Source of the DNA: a candidate division KSB1 bacterium
GTDB lineage: Bacteria > Zhuqueibacterota > Zhuqueibacteria > Thermofontimicrobiales > Thermofontimicrobiaceae
DNA: 64,000 bases
Direction of reading: 5' to 3'
NCBI GenBank assembly: GCA_034506395.1
Contig: JAPDPQ010000009.1
Location: 107,447 to 171,446 of the forward strand
Numbering within the stretch: the first letter of the stretch is position 1; each line of letters opens with the position of its first letter. The translations under genes were made by a program, and so were the position numbers. The notes below the pieces were generated by a model that was given only the letters and a program-made list of their open reading frames with translations, was not told where the DNA came from and did no database searches. Below, piece by piece: positions 18,097 through 27,836 of the stretch.

Positions 18097-19176
18097 TTAG
18101 AATTGGCTTAAGTAATGATGAGCGGAATTCAGATATTCACTAGAGTTATAACAGCTCACCAACCAATCGAATTCGACTCGTGCGATATTCAATTCGCCAA
18201 GCTTCAAATAAGCCAAGCCTAACATCAACTGAGCATCATCCTGCTTATCAGGCGAATCATGAGCGAAAACTTTATTGAATTCGACAATGGCTTGATAAAA
18301 ATTTCCCTGGGCAAAGCGACACTCGCCAATCCAGTATTGGCAATTGGCAGCGAGGGGGTGATTGGGATTTCTTTGAATCAGCCGATCGAACGTCGCAATC
18401 GCTTGCTGATACTGCTTGTTGCGATATTGCTCCAGTGCAGCATTATAAGTTGCTTCATAATCGCTACCGCCTGCAGCGCGACTTTCGCTTTGAGGCGAGT
18501 AGGATTCCTCCGCTGCGCTGGATAGCGCGGGCTTGCTGGTGCTAACAGTCCGAACCGGAGTGCCGCTACTTGGCGAATAGGCAGCTCGTTGATACTCCGC
18601 GATCTTTTGATCATAATTATTTAATTCAGCTTGCAATCTATTCGCTTCCGATGTTTTTTCGGATAATACACTCTCCAATTGGCTAATCTCTTCGGATAGT
18701 TGATCGGCCGATGCCATCTGGGGTGCTTTAGACGAACCATCGGAATCTGATGCGTTCTTACTGAGGCGATTATTCGCGTCCGCTTCGGCAAACGACTCGA
18801 AACTATCATTATTCCCACTATCGTTTGACTCGGTGCCATTATCCTCCAGCAAACTCAAAATCTCATCCATTCCATCATCACTGTTCGTTGATGCTTTGTT
18901 ATCATCATCTTCAGCCAGGAGACTGGACAAGTCGCTATCTTCAAATGACGACGCCTCGGAGTTGCCGGAGATGCTTTCAGAATCAGTGGCATCATCTAAT
19001 AACGCAGAAAGCTCGTCGTTAGAGCTATCCGATTCCGCAGCGATTCCGCCCCCTTCAATCAGTGGCTCATCTAAATTAACGTGAGGTGCGCGCCCCATGC
19101 ACAGGACAAACAGCCCCAGTGCGATGATGATGAGCGATACCAATGAAGAACTCATGAGGGCTCTGGTGTTTTTCAT
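18097..19176 (-). CDS. Acidic TPR protein, YbgF/CpoB-like
   Basis: 359 residues from ATG 19176, which has AAGGAGG eight bases upstream; a GTG at 19206 would add ten residues. One N-terminal membrane anchor (about 9-32, ALMSSSLVSLIIIALGLFVL) is followed by a long low-complexity acidic region rich in Ser, Asp and Glu (35-150). That region contains three spaced copies of a short motif: DELSALLDDA, SDLSSLLAED and DEILSLLEDN. A coiled-coil stretch follows (about 155-200, EEISQLESVLSEKTSE), and the last 120 residues are three TPR units of the YbgF/CpoB kind (YNAALEQYRNKQYQQAIATF). Probably an envelope protein with a periplasmic TPR domain, but no tol-pal genes adjoin. The acidic repeats are not part of CpoB. 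Confidence 0.75.
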   Translation of the reverse strand: MKNTRALMSSSLVSLIIIALGLFVLCMGRAPHVNLDEPLIEGGGIAAESDSSNDELSALLDDATDSESISGNSEASSFEDSDLSSLLAEDDDNKASTNSDDGMDEILSLLEDNGTESNDSGNNDSFESFAEADANNRLSKNASDSDGSSKAPQMASADQLSEEISQLESVLSEKTSEANRLQAELNNYDQKIAEYQRAAYSPSSGTPVRTVSTSKPALSSAAEESYSPQSESRAAGGSDYEATYNAALEQYRNKQYQQAIATFDRLIQRNPNHPLAANCQYWIGECRFAQGNFYQAIVEFNKVFAHDSPDKQDDAQLMLGLAYLKLGELNIARVEFDWLVSCYNSSEYLNSAHHYLSQF

Positions 19177-19328
19177 GATATTTTCCTCCTTAAAATTGGT
19201 TTCCACCGAATTTTAAATGATGCAGTGCTAAGTTGTCTTCGAATATCCGGCCCATTGAACCTCATCAGCAAAATTTGCACGATGCGGGGCGAAATGGCCC
19301 AATCACCTCCAATTTGACAGGCGATGCT

Positions 19329-19357
19329 ATTATAATAAATAATCATGAAAAATGCAA
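19329..19357 (-). promoter_or_regulatory. Promoter of the TPR protein gene
   Basis: TTGCAT (19357-19352), 17-base spacer, perfect TATAAT (19334-19329) on the minus strand, about 150 bases before the start codon. Confidence 0.7.
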
Positions 19358-19804
19358 TATTTTTGAATGAATTTTATTTTTAGATAATGTCTGGCTGAGT
19401 TTCCTATTGCAATTTGCAAGCATCGTCTTTCAATTTGGAAATTGGGAAAGTCTCATAAGCACAATTCCATTTTCAGTTCCAAATGTTCCGACCCCTTGCA
19501 CCAGAGGTCCGCCTTTTAAGGGTTTTGCCATATTTGCAGCCTACTCCAAAGACGAAATTCTGATGTCCAAACATCTAATTCCTCGATCTTCGCCTAAATC
19601 GGCTCCGATCGCTGATTCTATATCTATACAATAATTATGCCAGCGATTAAGACTTTTTGTTTTGAATTTTTAGTCTATCCTTGCTCAGCAGCAACTGCGA
19701 AAAGAAGCTTGTCTTTCTGACGAGTTTGACCAAGACGATTTAGCAAGAATTCGGAAAGGACATAGACAGGCTATTGGGGAATTACCATTTTGTGAATCAA
19801 AGCA
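19358..19804. other. Intergenic region between recN and the TPR gene promoter
   Basis: No supported gene. Short frames on both strands have no recognisable motif. No clear terminator hairpin for recN was found. Confidence 0.4.
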
Positions 19805-21547
19805 TCAATTTTGGTAATTTGGGTGCGCAATATGACTTTCGAATTGATTCGCCTCTTCGATCAATTCCCGAGCAGCTTGGATGTGTGTCTCGGTAACGGA
19901 CTGGCCACCCAACAGCTTCGCGATCTCAATCGCCCGGTCCTCGCGGGTGAGCTTTCGAATGGTTGTTCGGGTTGAATTAGATTCCACGATCTTTTCTACT
20001 ACGAAATGGTGATCGCCCATGCTGGCGATCTGAGGCAAATGGGTGATGCAGATAATTTGATGGGTTTTGGAAAGCCGTTTCAAGGCCAAGCCCACGGCCT
20101 GGGCAATACGGCCTGAAATACCCATATCGATTTCATCGAAGATCAGCACTGGAATACGATCGACCTGGGCCAAAGAGGATTTCAGCGCCAGCATAATGCG
20201 CGAAATTTCACCACCTGATGCCACTTTTACCAGCGGCTTTAAATCCTCCCCAGGATTGGTCGCAATATAAAATTCCACATGATCAAGCCCGCGATCTGAA
20301 ACGCGATAGCATGTTTGATCGATGGTGATAATCCCTTTCTCATCTGGAATCCATCGGATTTGAACGCTAAACCGAGCGTTTTTCATGCCTAACTCTGCCA
20401 GTCGACTCAGCACCTCCTGCTCTAATCTGTGCCCAGCTTCATGTCGTCGCTGAGATAATGCCTGGCAGTGCTGGATCAATTCTGCTCGCTTTTGTTCTAT
20501 CTCCCGTTCCTTGGCCGAAATCAGGTCATCCATGCTATCAATCTGCTGCAACTCCTGAACGATCTGATCGCGATAGGCGATGAGCTCATCGATGGTGCGA
20601 TGGTACTTGCGCTTCAGCATGGCAAACTGACCAAGCCGCATTCGGATTTGCTCCAGCCGTTCCGGATTAAATTCGATGCTGTTAAAATAGCGTTGGAGGA
20701 AATTGGCAACTTCCTCGATCGCTATCCGAGCAGCTTGGACATCAGCCTTGATTCTATCAAAGCGGTTGTCGATGGCCGATAACTGGTCCAAGCGATTTTG
20801 CGCCGCTGCTATGCGATCGAATACCGATCCTTCACTATCGTACAATTCGGCAAAGAGTTCGGTAGTGGTTTGAAAGAGCTTCTCGCTGTTCTGGAGGATT
20901 TTCTCCTCCTGAAGCAGCGCCTCCTCTTCACCCGGTTTGGGATTTACTCCATTGATTTCGTCCCGCTGAAATTCATACAGATCACGTTTTTCATTCACCG
21001 TCTCTTGTTGCCGTTTTAATTCTTTGAGCTGTTCGATCAGCTCGACCAACCGATGGTAATGTTGCCGAACCTGATCGAGCAAGGCGTGATAGCCCCCAAA
21101 TTCATCGAGATATTGAATGTGATAGTTGGTGTTCAACAGCGATTGATGTTCGTGTTGCCCATGAAGGTCCACTAACAAGTTGCCGATATCTACCAGTACA
21201 GCATTGGGGACTGGGGTGTCATTCACGAAGGCGCGATTTCTGAGGCTATCAGAGATCTCTTTTCTGAGGATGACGGTATCATCGAATTGATCGATATCGT
21301 GCGATTGCAAGACCCGATTCAATTCGGCATTGTCGCGAATCGCAAAAACACATTCGGCAACCGTTTTGGTCGCTCCTTTGCGAAGCGAGTCAGCTTCAAT
21401 TTTACCGCCTATGGTTGAACCCAAGGCATCGATCAAAATCGATTTGCCAGCGCCGGTCTCGCCAGTAATGATATTGAGCCCTGGTCCGAATTCGACATCG
21501 ACCTGATCGATCACAGCGAAATTTTCGACGTGCAGACTTTTAAGCAT
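19805..21547 (-). CDS. recN: DNA repair protein RecN
   Basis: 580 residues from ATG 21547 (MLKSLHVENFAVIDQVDVEF), the usual RecN start; the in-frame TTG at 21586 is not supported. SMC-like ATPase: Walker A GETGAGKSIL near 30-39, a central coiled coil, signature KVASGGEISRIMLALK and Walker B VLIFDEIDMGISG near the C-terminus, then THLPQIAS. Takes part in double-strand break repair by homologous recombination. Length fits the family (about 550-580). 219 bases separate it from the propeller gene upstream on the same strand. Confidence 0.96.
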   Translation of the reverse strand: MLKSLHVENFAVIDQVDVEFGPGLNIITGETGAGKSILIDALGSTIGGKIEADSLRKGATKTVAECVFAIRDNAELNRVLQSHDIDQFDDTVILRKEISDSLRNRAFVNDTPVPNAVLVDIGNLLVDLHGQHEHQSLLNTNYHIQYLDEFGGYHALLDQVRQHYHRLVELIEQLKELKRQQETVNEKRDLYEFQRDEINGVNPKPGEEEALLQEEKILQNSEKLFQTTTELFAELYDSEGSVFDRIAAAQNRLDQLSAIDNRFDRIKADVQAARIAIEEVANFLQRYFNSIEFNPERLEQIRMRLGQFAMLKRKYHRTIDELIAYRDQIVQELQQIDSMDDLISAKEREIEQKRAELIQHCQALSQRRHEAGHRLEQEVLSRLAELGMKNARFSVQIRWIPDEKGIITIDQTCYRVSDRGLDHVEFYIATNPGEDLKPLVKVASGGEISRIMLALKSSLAQVDRIPVLIFDEIDMGISGRIAQAVGLALKRLSKTHQIICITHLPQIASMGDHHFVVEKIVESNSTRTTIRKLTREDRAIEIAKLLGGQSVTETHIQAARELIEEANQFESHIAHPNYQN

Positions 21548-21766
21548 GTCGCAATACGAGTCTAAATTTTTTGATTTGAATAGCAAATATGAACTGATCT
21601 CTTATTGTACTCTGGAGGGAATTGAGCTGAAATTTGGGCCCATCATTAGAGCTATTTTTCCCAGAGGGCCTTCAAACGAATTGATGTCGTTTCCAATCGA
21701 ATGGAATCGCACCAATCGAAGTGATGCGATTGTTGTTTTTTGTGAACCATCGAATAAGACCACAGT

Positions 21767-23995
21767 TTATCGGATCACCGCAACTTTTCCGACATGATGC
21801 ATCCCTGTTTCAGGATTATAGATCACATAAATATAAATGCCGCTGGCTACATATTGGCCTTGGTCATCTCTCCCATCCCAGGAGAAATAATTCCCAAAAA
21901 TCTCTTCGTTGCTGATGTGGCGCACGAGATGACCACTTTCGTCGAGAAATTTGATAGCAACATCGTCGGCAAGCTCCATGAAATTGAATCCTCGCGCCTC
22001 ATGAATGATAAATGGATTCGGCCCTGCTTTCACCATGCTCAAATCGGTTCTGGGCCGCGCATACGGGGTCTCGAGAACCGAGAGTCCTCTGCCAGTCCCG
22101 ATATAGGCCTTCCCACTCTCCGGATCGAACGCAATCGATGTAATATTGTCATATACCAGGGAGCTATTTGCGGTAGTATAATGAGAAAAGGTATATCCAT
22201 CGGGCGCCAAGATGCTGATCCCAGCCGACGTGCCGAACCATTTATTATTGCGGATGTCCACTTCGATGGTATTCACACTGGTGCTTAGCAAACCAGGTTG
22301 GTACTTGACTACTCCAGCCCGCTTGTTGTTGTCCCAATACCAGTAATTCACACCGGCACTAGTGGCGATCCAAACGATATTATCTTGATCAATAGCGATG
22401 TCGATGATCTGGTTGCTTTCCAAACCATCGTTAGTGGTCAGATTATTATCCTTGATGATATCATCGGATTTGACAGCGAGGGTGTTCTGATAATCGATGA
22501 CACTGACTCCCCCCTTGGTGCCGACCCAGACTCGGTTCTCCCAATCGATTGCCAGGGAAGTGACCGAATTGTTCAATATGCCCTCAGCGACCGAGAAATA
22601 ATACCACGAGCCGTTGGCAGCGAACACCGCCACGACGCGTCCGTTATTCGCCTCGGTATTGAGCGCCCATACATTGCCGAATTCATCGACTTTAACATCG
22701 GGGACGACCACAAAATCGGAAAAAGCACCAGCCGGAGCGAGATAATCGCGATAGTACACGGTGATCTTCTCGTCGGAATCAATACAGATCAAGCCACCGC
22801 CTTCACTCCCGAACCATTTTCGATTTTGGCCATCGACGGTCACGCATTTAATGCCATTATTGATCAGCCCATCGGCAGTGGTGAACTGGCGCCAAGTCTT
22901 GCCGTCGAATTTGAAAATCCCATCCCTGGCTGAAGCGCACCATAAGATGCCATTACGGTCTACCGCAAGCCCGTTAAATTCATTGCTGGCGGGTCCGGGC
23001 GGAACAAGATATTCCCACCTTTGCTGGGCAATTGAGAAGTGAGCAAACCCGCGGCCGCTGCCTGATTTGTTTCGGCCCACCCAAAGATCACCATTATCCG
23101 CCACAGCAAAGCAACTCAATTCGCTGACGTATTCGGCCACATTGCGCCATAGCATCTCAGTGGGGACCCAACGGCTCACATATCCGTAAGTTAGTGCATA
23201 AAGCGTCCCGTTTTTCGATGCCAATCCTCGCACTTCCGGATAGCTCAAATTGGTGCTCATCGATACCCATTGCTGCGATCGCAGGACGGCGACTCCACCA
23301 TTGGTGGCTGCATAAATTGAATCATTGTGGCTGATGATCGCATTCGCCTGGTTGTGGGGCAATCCATCAAGAGTGGTGTAGTTTTGCCAGCTCTCAGGTG
23401 CCATTAAATTGGCGCGATCGAAGCTGGAGCGCGCGATGCCCAGCGCTGTGCCAGCCCAAATCTCTCGATTCACGATCGTGACGTAGGTGACAGCAGTTTC
23501 GCTGGGAAATTTCCACCCCAACCGTTTATAGGTCTCCTTCACCTCCTGCCGATTCATGTCATAGAGACTTAGACCGATATCCAGCGCTACCAGCAGCGAA
23601 TCCCCAATCAATGCCAGGTCATAAATCCGGCGGCCAATATATTCCTTGATGCTCTTCCACTGTTCGCTGCTGGGCTGATAAAAATTGATTGACCCGTCCG
23701 TAAAGCCCACCCAGATTCGGCCCCTTTGATCAATTGCCAATGCTTTCGCATCGATGGATGTTAAGCCATTCGTGTTATTAAAAAGCGTGTAATCGCCAGT
23801 GGCGATATCATATCGAAATACCCCCCCATTGGTGGCACACCAGATCGCATCCCCAACCAGGAGCAAATCGCGGACATCGGTCTGACTGGTAAACGTGGTC
23901 CAATCGCCTACTCCAGCATGAACCATCCCATGTGTTGCCAGTAGCGCGATTAGGGCGATCCAATTTATTTTGAATTTCATGAGATGTTGATCCAT
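21767..23995 (-). CDS. Secreted beta-propeller (two-component-regulator type) protein with FlgD-like C-terminus
   Basis: About 742 residues from ATG 23995; a second ATG at 23980 (MKFKINWIALIALL) is also possible and either gives a signal peptide ending VHAG. Repeated blades have the pattern AIDQRGRIWVGF, VDRNGILWCASARDG, VDGQNRKWFGSEGGG, IDWENRVWVGTKGG and IDQDNIVWIATSAG, the hallmark of Reg_prop propellers. The last 75 residues (FLDESGHLVRHI, WDGRDDQGQYVASGIYIYVI) are a FlgD-type Ig domain used as a C-terminal module in FCB secreted proteins. Unlike sensor kinases with this propeller there is no kinase domain. It starts directly at the stop of ribH and may be translationally coupled to the riboflavin operon, though no functional link is evident. 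Confidence 0.88.
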   Translation of the reverse strand: MDQHLMKFKINWIALIALLATHGMVHAGVGDWTTFTSQTDVRDLLLVGDAIWCATNGGVFRYDIATGDYTLFNNTNGLTSIDAKALAIDQRGRIWVGFTDGSINFYQPSSEQWKSIKEYIGRRIYDLALIGDSLLVALDIGLSLYDMNRQEVKETYKRLGWKFPSETAVTYVTIVNREIWAGTALGIARSSFDRANLMAPESWQNYTTLDGLPHNQANAIISHNDSIYAATNGGVAVLRSQQWVSMSTNLSYPEVRGLASKNGTLYALTYGYVSRWVPTEMLWRNVAEYVSELSCFAVADNGDLWVGRNKSGSGRGFAHFSIAQQRWEYLVPPGPASNEFNGLAVDRNGILWCASARDGIFKFDGKTWRQFTTADGLINNGIKCVTVDGQNRKWFGSEGGGLICIDSDEKITVYYRDYLAPAGAFSDFVVVPDVKVDEFGNVWALNTEANNGRVVAVFAANGSWYYFSVAEGILNNSVTSLAIDWENRVWVGTKGGVSVIDYQNTLAVKSDDIIKDNNLTTNDGLESNQIIDIAIDQDNIVWIATSAGVNYWYWDNNKRAGVVKYQPGLLSTSVNTIEVDIRNNKWFGTSAGISILAPDGYTFSHYTTANSSLVYDNITSIAFDPESGKAYIGTGRGLSVLETPYARPRTDLSMVKAGPNPFIIHEARGFNFMELADDVAIKFLDESGHLVRHISNEEIFGNYFSWDGRDDQGQYVASGIYIYVIYNPETGMHHVGKVAVIR

Positions 23996-23996
23996 A

Positions 23997-24461
23997 TTAC
24001 AGGTTCTCAAACAGATTGGCCATTTCCATGGCGGACATTGCGGCATCCCAACCCTTGTTTCCCGCCTTAGTGCCAGCCCGCTCAATAGCTTGTTCCAGAG
24101 TATCAGCAGTGATCACTCCGTAAATCGTGGGCACACCGGTTTGGAGGTTGACCTGCGCAATACCTTTGGTCACCTCTGCAGCGATATATTCAAAATGGGG
24201 CGTCGCGCCCCGAATCACGGCTCCGAGACATACGACCGCATCGTATTTGTTGCTGCTCGCCATGCGCAGCGCAGTCAAAGGGATTTCAAACGAACCAGGC
24301 ACCCAGGCAATGTCCACCTGATCCATATCCACTTCATGGCGCTGGAGACAATCCAGTGCTCCCTCTAGCAATTTAGATGAAATGAACTCGTTGAAACGGC
24401 TGACCACGATCCCAAACCTTTTCCCTTTTCCGACAAATTTTCCCTGCAAAATCTTTGGCAT
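23997..24461 (-). CDS. ribH: 6,7-dimethyl-8-ribityllumazine synthase
   Basis: 154 residues. Condenses ArP with DHBP to the lumazine precursor of riboflavin. Motifs in order: [43 protein letters not shown] with the substrate His, [20 protein letters not shown]. Full family length. Last biosynthetic gene of the ribD-ribE-ribBA-ribH run, 24 bases after ribBA. Confidence 0.97.
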   Translation of the reverse strand: MPKILQGKFVGKGKRFGIVVSRFNEFISSKLLEGALDCLQRHEVDMDQVDIAWVPGSFEIPLTALRMASSNKYDAVVCLGAVIRGATPHFEYIAAEVTKGIAQVNLQTGVPTIYGVITADTLEQAIERAGTKAGNKGWDAAMSAMEMANLFENL

Positions 24462-24485
24462 GATCTGCCTCCTGATGAATAAGGT

Positions 24486-25706
24486 TTATTTCTCCACCAC
24501 TGGCCCGTTCAAAATTAAGTGACCCAATTTATCCCGCTTGGTTTGCAAATAGCGCGCATTGACTTCATTTGGCTTGATTTCGATGGGGATCCGTTCCACC
24601 ACCTCCAGACCGTAACCTTTCAGACCGACGATTTTTTTGGGATTATTGGTCAAAAGCCTGATCCGTTTGATCCCAAGATCTGCTAAAATTTGGGCACCAA
24701 TCCCATAATCTCTCAAGTCCGCTTTAAAACCTAACTCCTCGTTGGCTTCCACTGTATCCCTGCCGTTATCCTGCAACTGATAGGCCATCACTTTATTGGC
24801 CAGACCAATCCCTCGTCCTTCTTGGCGCATGTAAAGCAGGACACCACGGCCTTCCTGTTCGATGATCCTCATCGCCTTTTCCAATTGCTCTCCACAATCG
24901 CAGCGCAGTGAGCCGAAAATATCGCCAGTAAGGCATTGCGAATGAACTCGCACGATCACTGGTTCATCAGTCGCCACATCGCCTTTGACTAACGCCAGAT
25001 GATGGTGCTCATCCACTGAACTTTTATATAAATGGAGGATGAAATTGCCGTATTTGGTGGGCAGCTTGGCTGTGGCCTTGCGCTCGACCAGTTTTTCGGT
25101 GCGACGCCGATATTCGATCAGATCGCGAATCGTGATGATTTTCAAATCATGTTTTCGAGCAAGCTTCATCAGCTTGGGCACCCGAGCCATCGAGCCATCG
25201 TCATCCATGATCTCGCACAACACGCCAGCCGGATACAGGCCAGCCAGTCGCGCCAGATCAACCACCGCTTCCGTATGTCCGGCACGGCTGAGTACGCCCC
25301 CTTTCTCGGCCTTAATGGGAAAAACATGCCCAGGCCGTGCCAGATCGCTCGGTTTGGTGTAAGGATCAATCAGCACTTTGATGGTTTGCGCTCGATCGTG
25401 CGCGGAAATCCCTGTGGTGGTGTTTTTCACCGCATCGACCGATACCGTAAATTTTGTCCCATGCAGCGCCGTAATGCGCGACACCATCGGATGCAACTCC
25501 AGCTCCTCCAATCGCTCCTCGGTCATCGCCACACAGATCAGCCCCCGTCCATAAGTCGCCATAAAATTGATCTTCTCCGGGGTCACTTTGGTCGCCGCCA
25601 TGATAAAATCGCCTTCATTCTCGCGATCTTCATCGTCCACTACGATGAGGATCTTCCCCTCACGAAAATCCTCAATGGCATCCTCTATCAGATTGAATTT
25701 ATACAT
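24486..25706 (-). CDS. ribBA: Bifunctional 3,4-dihydroxy-2-butanone-4-phosphate synthase / GTP cyclohydrolase II
   Basis: 406 residues from ATG 25706 ([18 protein letters not shown]); a longer frame into ribE is not supported. N-terminal RibB domain with [11 protein letters not shown] and GRGLICVAM, where the ribulose-5-phosphate site and metal ligands are intact. The C-terminal RibA domain begins near 205 and has the zinc cysteines in [20 protein letters not shown] and the [10 protein letters not shown] motif. Supplies both precursors of riboflavin. Lies 38 bases after ribE. Confidence 0.97.
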   Translation of the reverse strand: MYKFNLIEDAIEDFREGKILIVVDDEDRENEGDFIMAATKVTPEKINFMATYGRGLICVAMTEERLEELELHPMVSRITALHGTKFTVSVDAVKNTTTGISAHDRAQTIKVLIDPYTKPSDLARPGHVFPIKAEKGGVLSRAGHTEAVVDLARLAGLYPAGVLCEIMDDDGSMARVPKLMKLARKHDLKIITIRDLIEYRRRTEKLVERKATAKLPTKYGNFILHLYKSSVDEHHHLALVKGDVATDEPVIVRVHSQCLTGDIFGSLRCDCGEQLEKAMRIIEQEGRGVLLYMRQEGRGIGLANKVMAYQLQDNGRDTVEANEELGFKADLRDYGIGAQILADLGIKRIRLLTNNPKKIVGLKGYGLEVVERIPIEIKPNEVNARYLQTKRDKLGHLILNGPVVEK

Positions 25707-25744
25707 AAAAAAATTGATCTCAATTTTAAATTTTAACCGCCTGG

Positions 25745-26380
25745 CTAAAAACCTTGTTGTTTTAACCATTCCATGGTGATATTTGTTTCGCCAGGTCGCC
25801 AGATCAACTGCTCAATATATTTTGCCAAGCAATCGACCTCGATATTCACTTGGTCACCACTTTTTTTAAATTGTAATATCGTTTGATTCCATGTATGGGG
25901 GATGACAGCAATCGAAATGAGCGCCCCACTCTTTTTGGCGATGGTTAAGCTCACCCCATCAATCGCAATAGAGCCTTTCTCAATGGTGTATCGCTCCAGT
26001 TCTGAAGGGATCGAAATGGTTAATTCTCCACCTCCTGGGGAAAAGCGAAGCCTCTGAATGGTGCCGAGGCCATCGACGTGGCCTTGCACCAGATGTCCAC
26101 CTAAGCGATCCTGCAATCGCAACGCTCGCTCTAAGTTTACACGATCATGGCGCTGCAATTGCGCTAAGGTCGATCGAGCTAATGTTTCGGCTACAACATC
26201 AGCTTCAAAATAGCTGTCCCCAACTGCAACAACCGTCAGACATACCCCGTTGACCGCAATACTCTGGTCCACGGCCAGATCGCTCAGCACTCGTTCCGCA
26301 CGAATCTGAAACCGCATTGCCCCAGATTGCATCACGTTGGACTCTACCAGCCCAATTTCTTCGATGATCCCGGTAAACAT
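25745..26380 (-). CDS. ribE: Riboflavin synthase alpha chain
   Basis: 211 residues. Begins [10 protein letters not shown], the invariant N-terminus of the family. Two lumazine-binding barrels are visible, with GVCLTVV and [10 protein letters not shown] in the first and GVSLTIA in the second. Dismutes two lumazines to riboflavin. Full length; 46 bases after ribD. Confidence 0.97.
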   Translation of the reverse strand: MFTGIIEEIGLVESNVMQSGAMRFQIRAERVLSDLAVDQSIAVNGVCLTVVAVGDSYFEADVVAETLARSTLAQLQRHDRVNLERALRLQDRLGGHLVQGHVDGLGTIQRLRFSPGGGELTISIPSELERYTIEKGSIAIDGVSLTIAKKSGALISIAVIPHTWNQTILQFKKSGDQVNIEVDCLAKYIEQLIWRPGETNITMEWLKQQGF

Positions 26381-26426
26381 TGATATTCTTTTAAACCTCA
26401 GAACCCAATTTGTCCAAAGTTGATCA

Positions 26427-27587
26427 TCATTGTGGATTAGGATAAAGCAGATCGGCTGTCACCACATAATCTGGCCCGACAGCTTTGAGTCGGATATTGG
26501 TCAGTTCAATACAGCGATCCACCCTCTCAATTCCCAGATCACCAATCGCCTCGATACCAGCTCCGATAATCTTGGGAGCTATCGCGATGATGATTCGATC
26601 GACCATGCCGGCTTTCAGAAACGCTGTGTTGACTTGTGAGCCACCTTCGATCAATGCAGAGCTGATATGGGCGCTTGCCATTTTTTTCAGCAATTCTGGA
26701 ATCGAAACCCGATTGCTTTGATTCGGCGAAATTGTCCAGACCTGAGCCCCAGTGGCTTCGACAGCCTTTTTGCGCATCTCATCCTGTGAGGTGGTTGCGA
26801 CTATTGTCCTTGCTGCCAATTCGCCCGTCAGCAATCGGCTGCTTAACGGGATCCGGAGTTGATCGTCTAAAACGATCCGCCACGGATTCGTTCCTTTCAC
26901 AAAACGAACCGTCAATTGAGGGTCGTCAGCCAGCACGGTTCCGATGCCAACAATCACGGCATCGTGCTCGGCGCGCAAGCGATGGGCCAGCACCCGCGCT
27001 GGATAAGAGGTGATCCACTGCGAATGACCCGTCGCCGTGGCGATGCGACCATCTAACGATTGAGCGATCTTCATCGTGACATACGGGAGCCCAGCCACAA
27101 TATATTTAATAAAGCACCGATTCAACTCGCGGCACGCTTCCTCCTCCACCCCACTGGTCACTTCGATTCCATGCTGCCTTAAAATTTCAATGCCCCGCTG
27201 ATTCACGAGCGGATTGGGATCGATCATCCCTACCACCACGCGCTTGATGCCGGCCCGAATAATGGCATCGGTACAAGGAGGCGTCTTGCCATAATGACAA
27301 CACGGCTCCAGATTGACATAGAGCGTTGCCCCGGCTGCCGCTTCACCAGCAGCCTGGAGCGCCTCCACCTCCGCATGGGGCCCGCCAAAATATCGATGAT
27401 ATCCCTCGCCCACAATCGCATCGTTATTCACGATCACACAGCCCACCATGGGATTGGGGCTCACGTGTCCCATCCCGCGTCGTGCAAGCCGAATCGCTCG
27501 CTTGAGATAGTCACCTTCATTTAATATTTTTTTATGTTCGATAACCGGCGAATCCTCCCGATCAATCCCAATTACTTTCAATCCCAA
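26427..27587 (-). CDS. ribD: Bifunctional riboflavin deaminase / 5-amino-6-(5-phosphoribosylamino)uracil reductase
   Basis: About 386 residues if started at the TTG of 27587. The conserved part begins near YLKRAIRLARRGMGHVSPNP, about 28 residues in. Deaminase zinc site HAEVEAL and EPCCHYGKTPPCTDAI; the reductase domain follows from about 170 (VTMKIAQSLDGRIA, IEGGSQVNTAFL). First gene of the riboflavin operon. The start is odd: there is no in-frame ATG or GTG before the conserved region, only TTG codons, while a good GGGAGGA box sits near 27555 with no standard start at the right distance. I saw no FMN riboswitch consensus upstream. Confidence 0.93.
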   Translation of the reverse strand: MGLKVIGIDREDSPVIEHKKILNEGDYLKRAIRLARRGMGHVSPNPMVGCVIVNNDAIVGEGYHRYFGGPHAEVEALQAAGEAAAGATLYVNLEPCCHYGKTPPCTDAIIRAGIKRVVVGMIDPNPLVNQRGIEILRQHGIEVTSGVEEEACRELNRCFIKYIVAGLPYVTMKIAQSLDGRIATATGHSQWITSYPARVLAHRLRAEHDAVIVGIGTVLADDPQLTVRFVKGTNPWRIVLDDQLRIPLSSRLLTGELAARTIVATTSQDEMRKKAVEATGAQVWTISPNQSNRVSIPELLKKMASAHISSALIEGGSQVNTAFLKAGMVDRIIIAIAPKIIGAGIEAIGDLGIERVDRCIELTNIRLKAVGPDYVVTADLLYPNPQ

Positions 27588-27836
27588 AAGTTTGATCGTC
27601 TGTTAAATGTACTACCGAAAAGATTATCTCCCAAATTCCGAGTTGAACTTGTGGCAATGGACCCAATTCACTTGGTCTATCAACTAACCAGCCATTTCAA
27701 CGGCCAACAATATAACGATTATCGCATCGCAAAGCAAGAATTTTTTCTCGAAGCTAGTCTTTTGCCACAAATACCGGCGTCATAGTTTCGCTCACAGGCC
27801 CTAAAAAAGAATCAATAGAGAGATAATTCGCCCAGA

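Noticed and set aside
19407..19634. 75-codon plus-strand frame and a 33-codon minus-strand frame near 19480-19590
   Set aside because: No recognisable domain, weak translation signals; not supported as genes.
27588..27836. FMN riboswitch upstream of ribD
   Set aside because: I looked for the conserved RFN core on the minus strand and did not find it.
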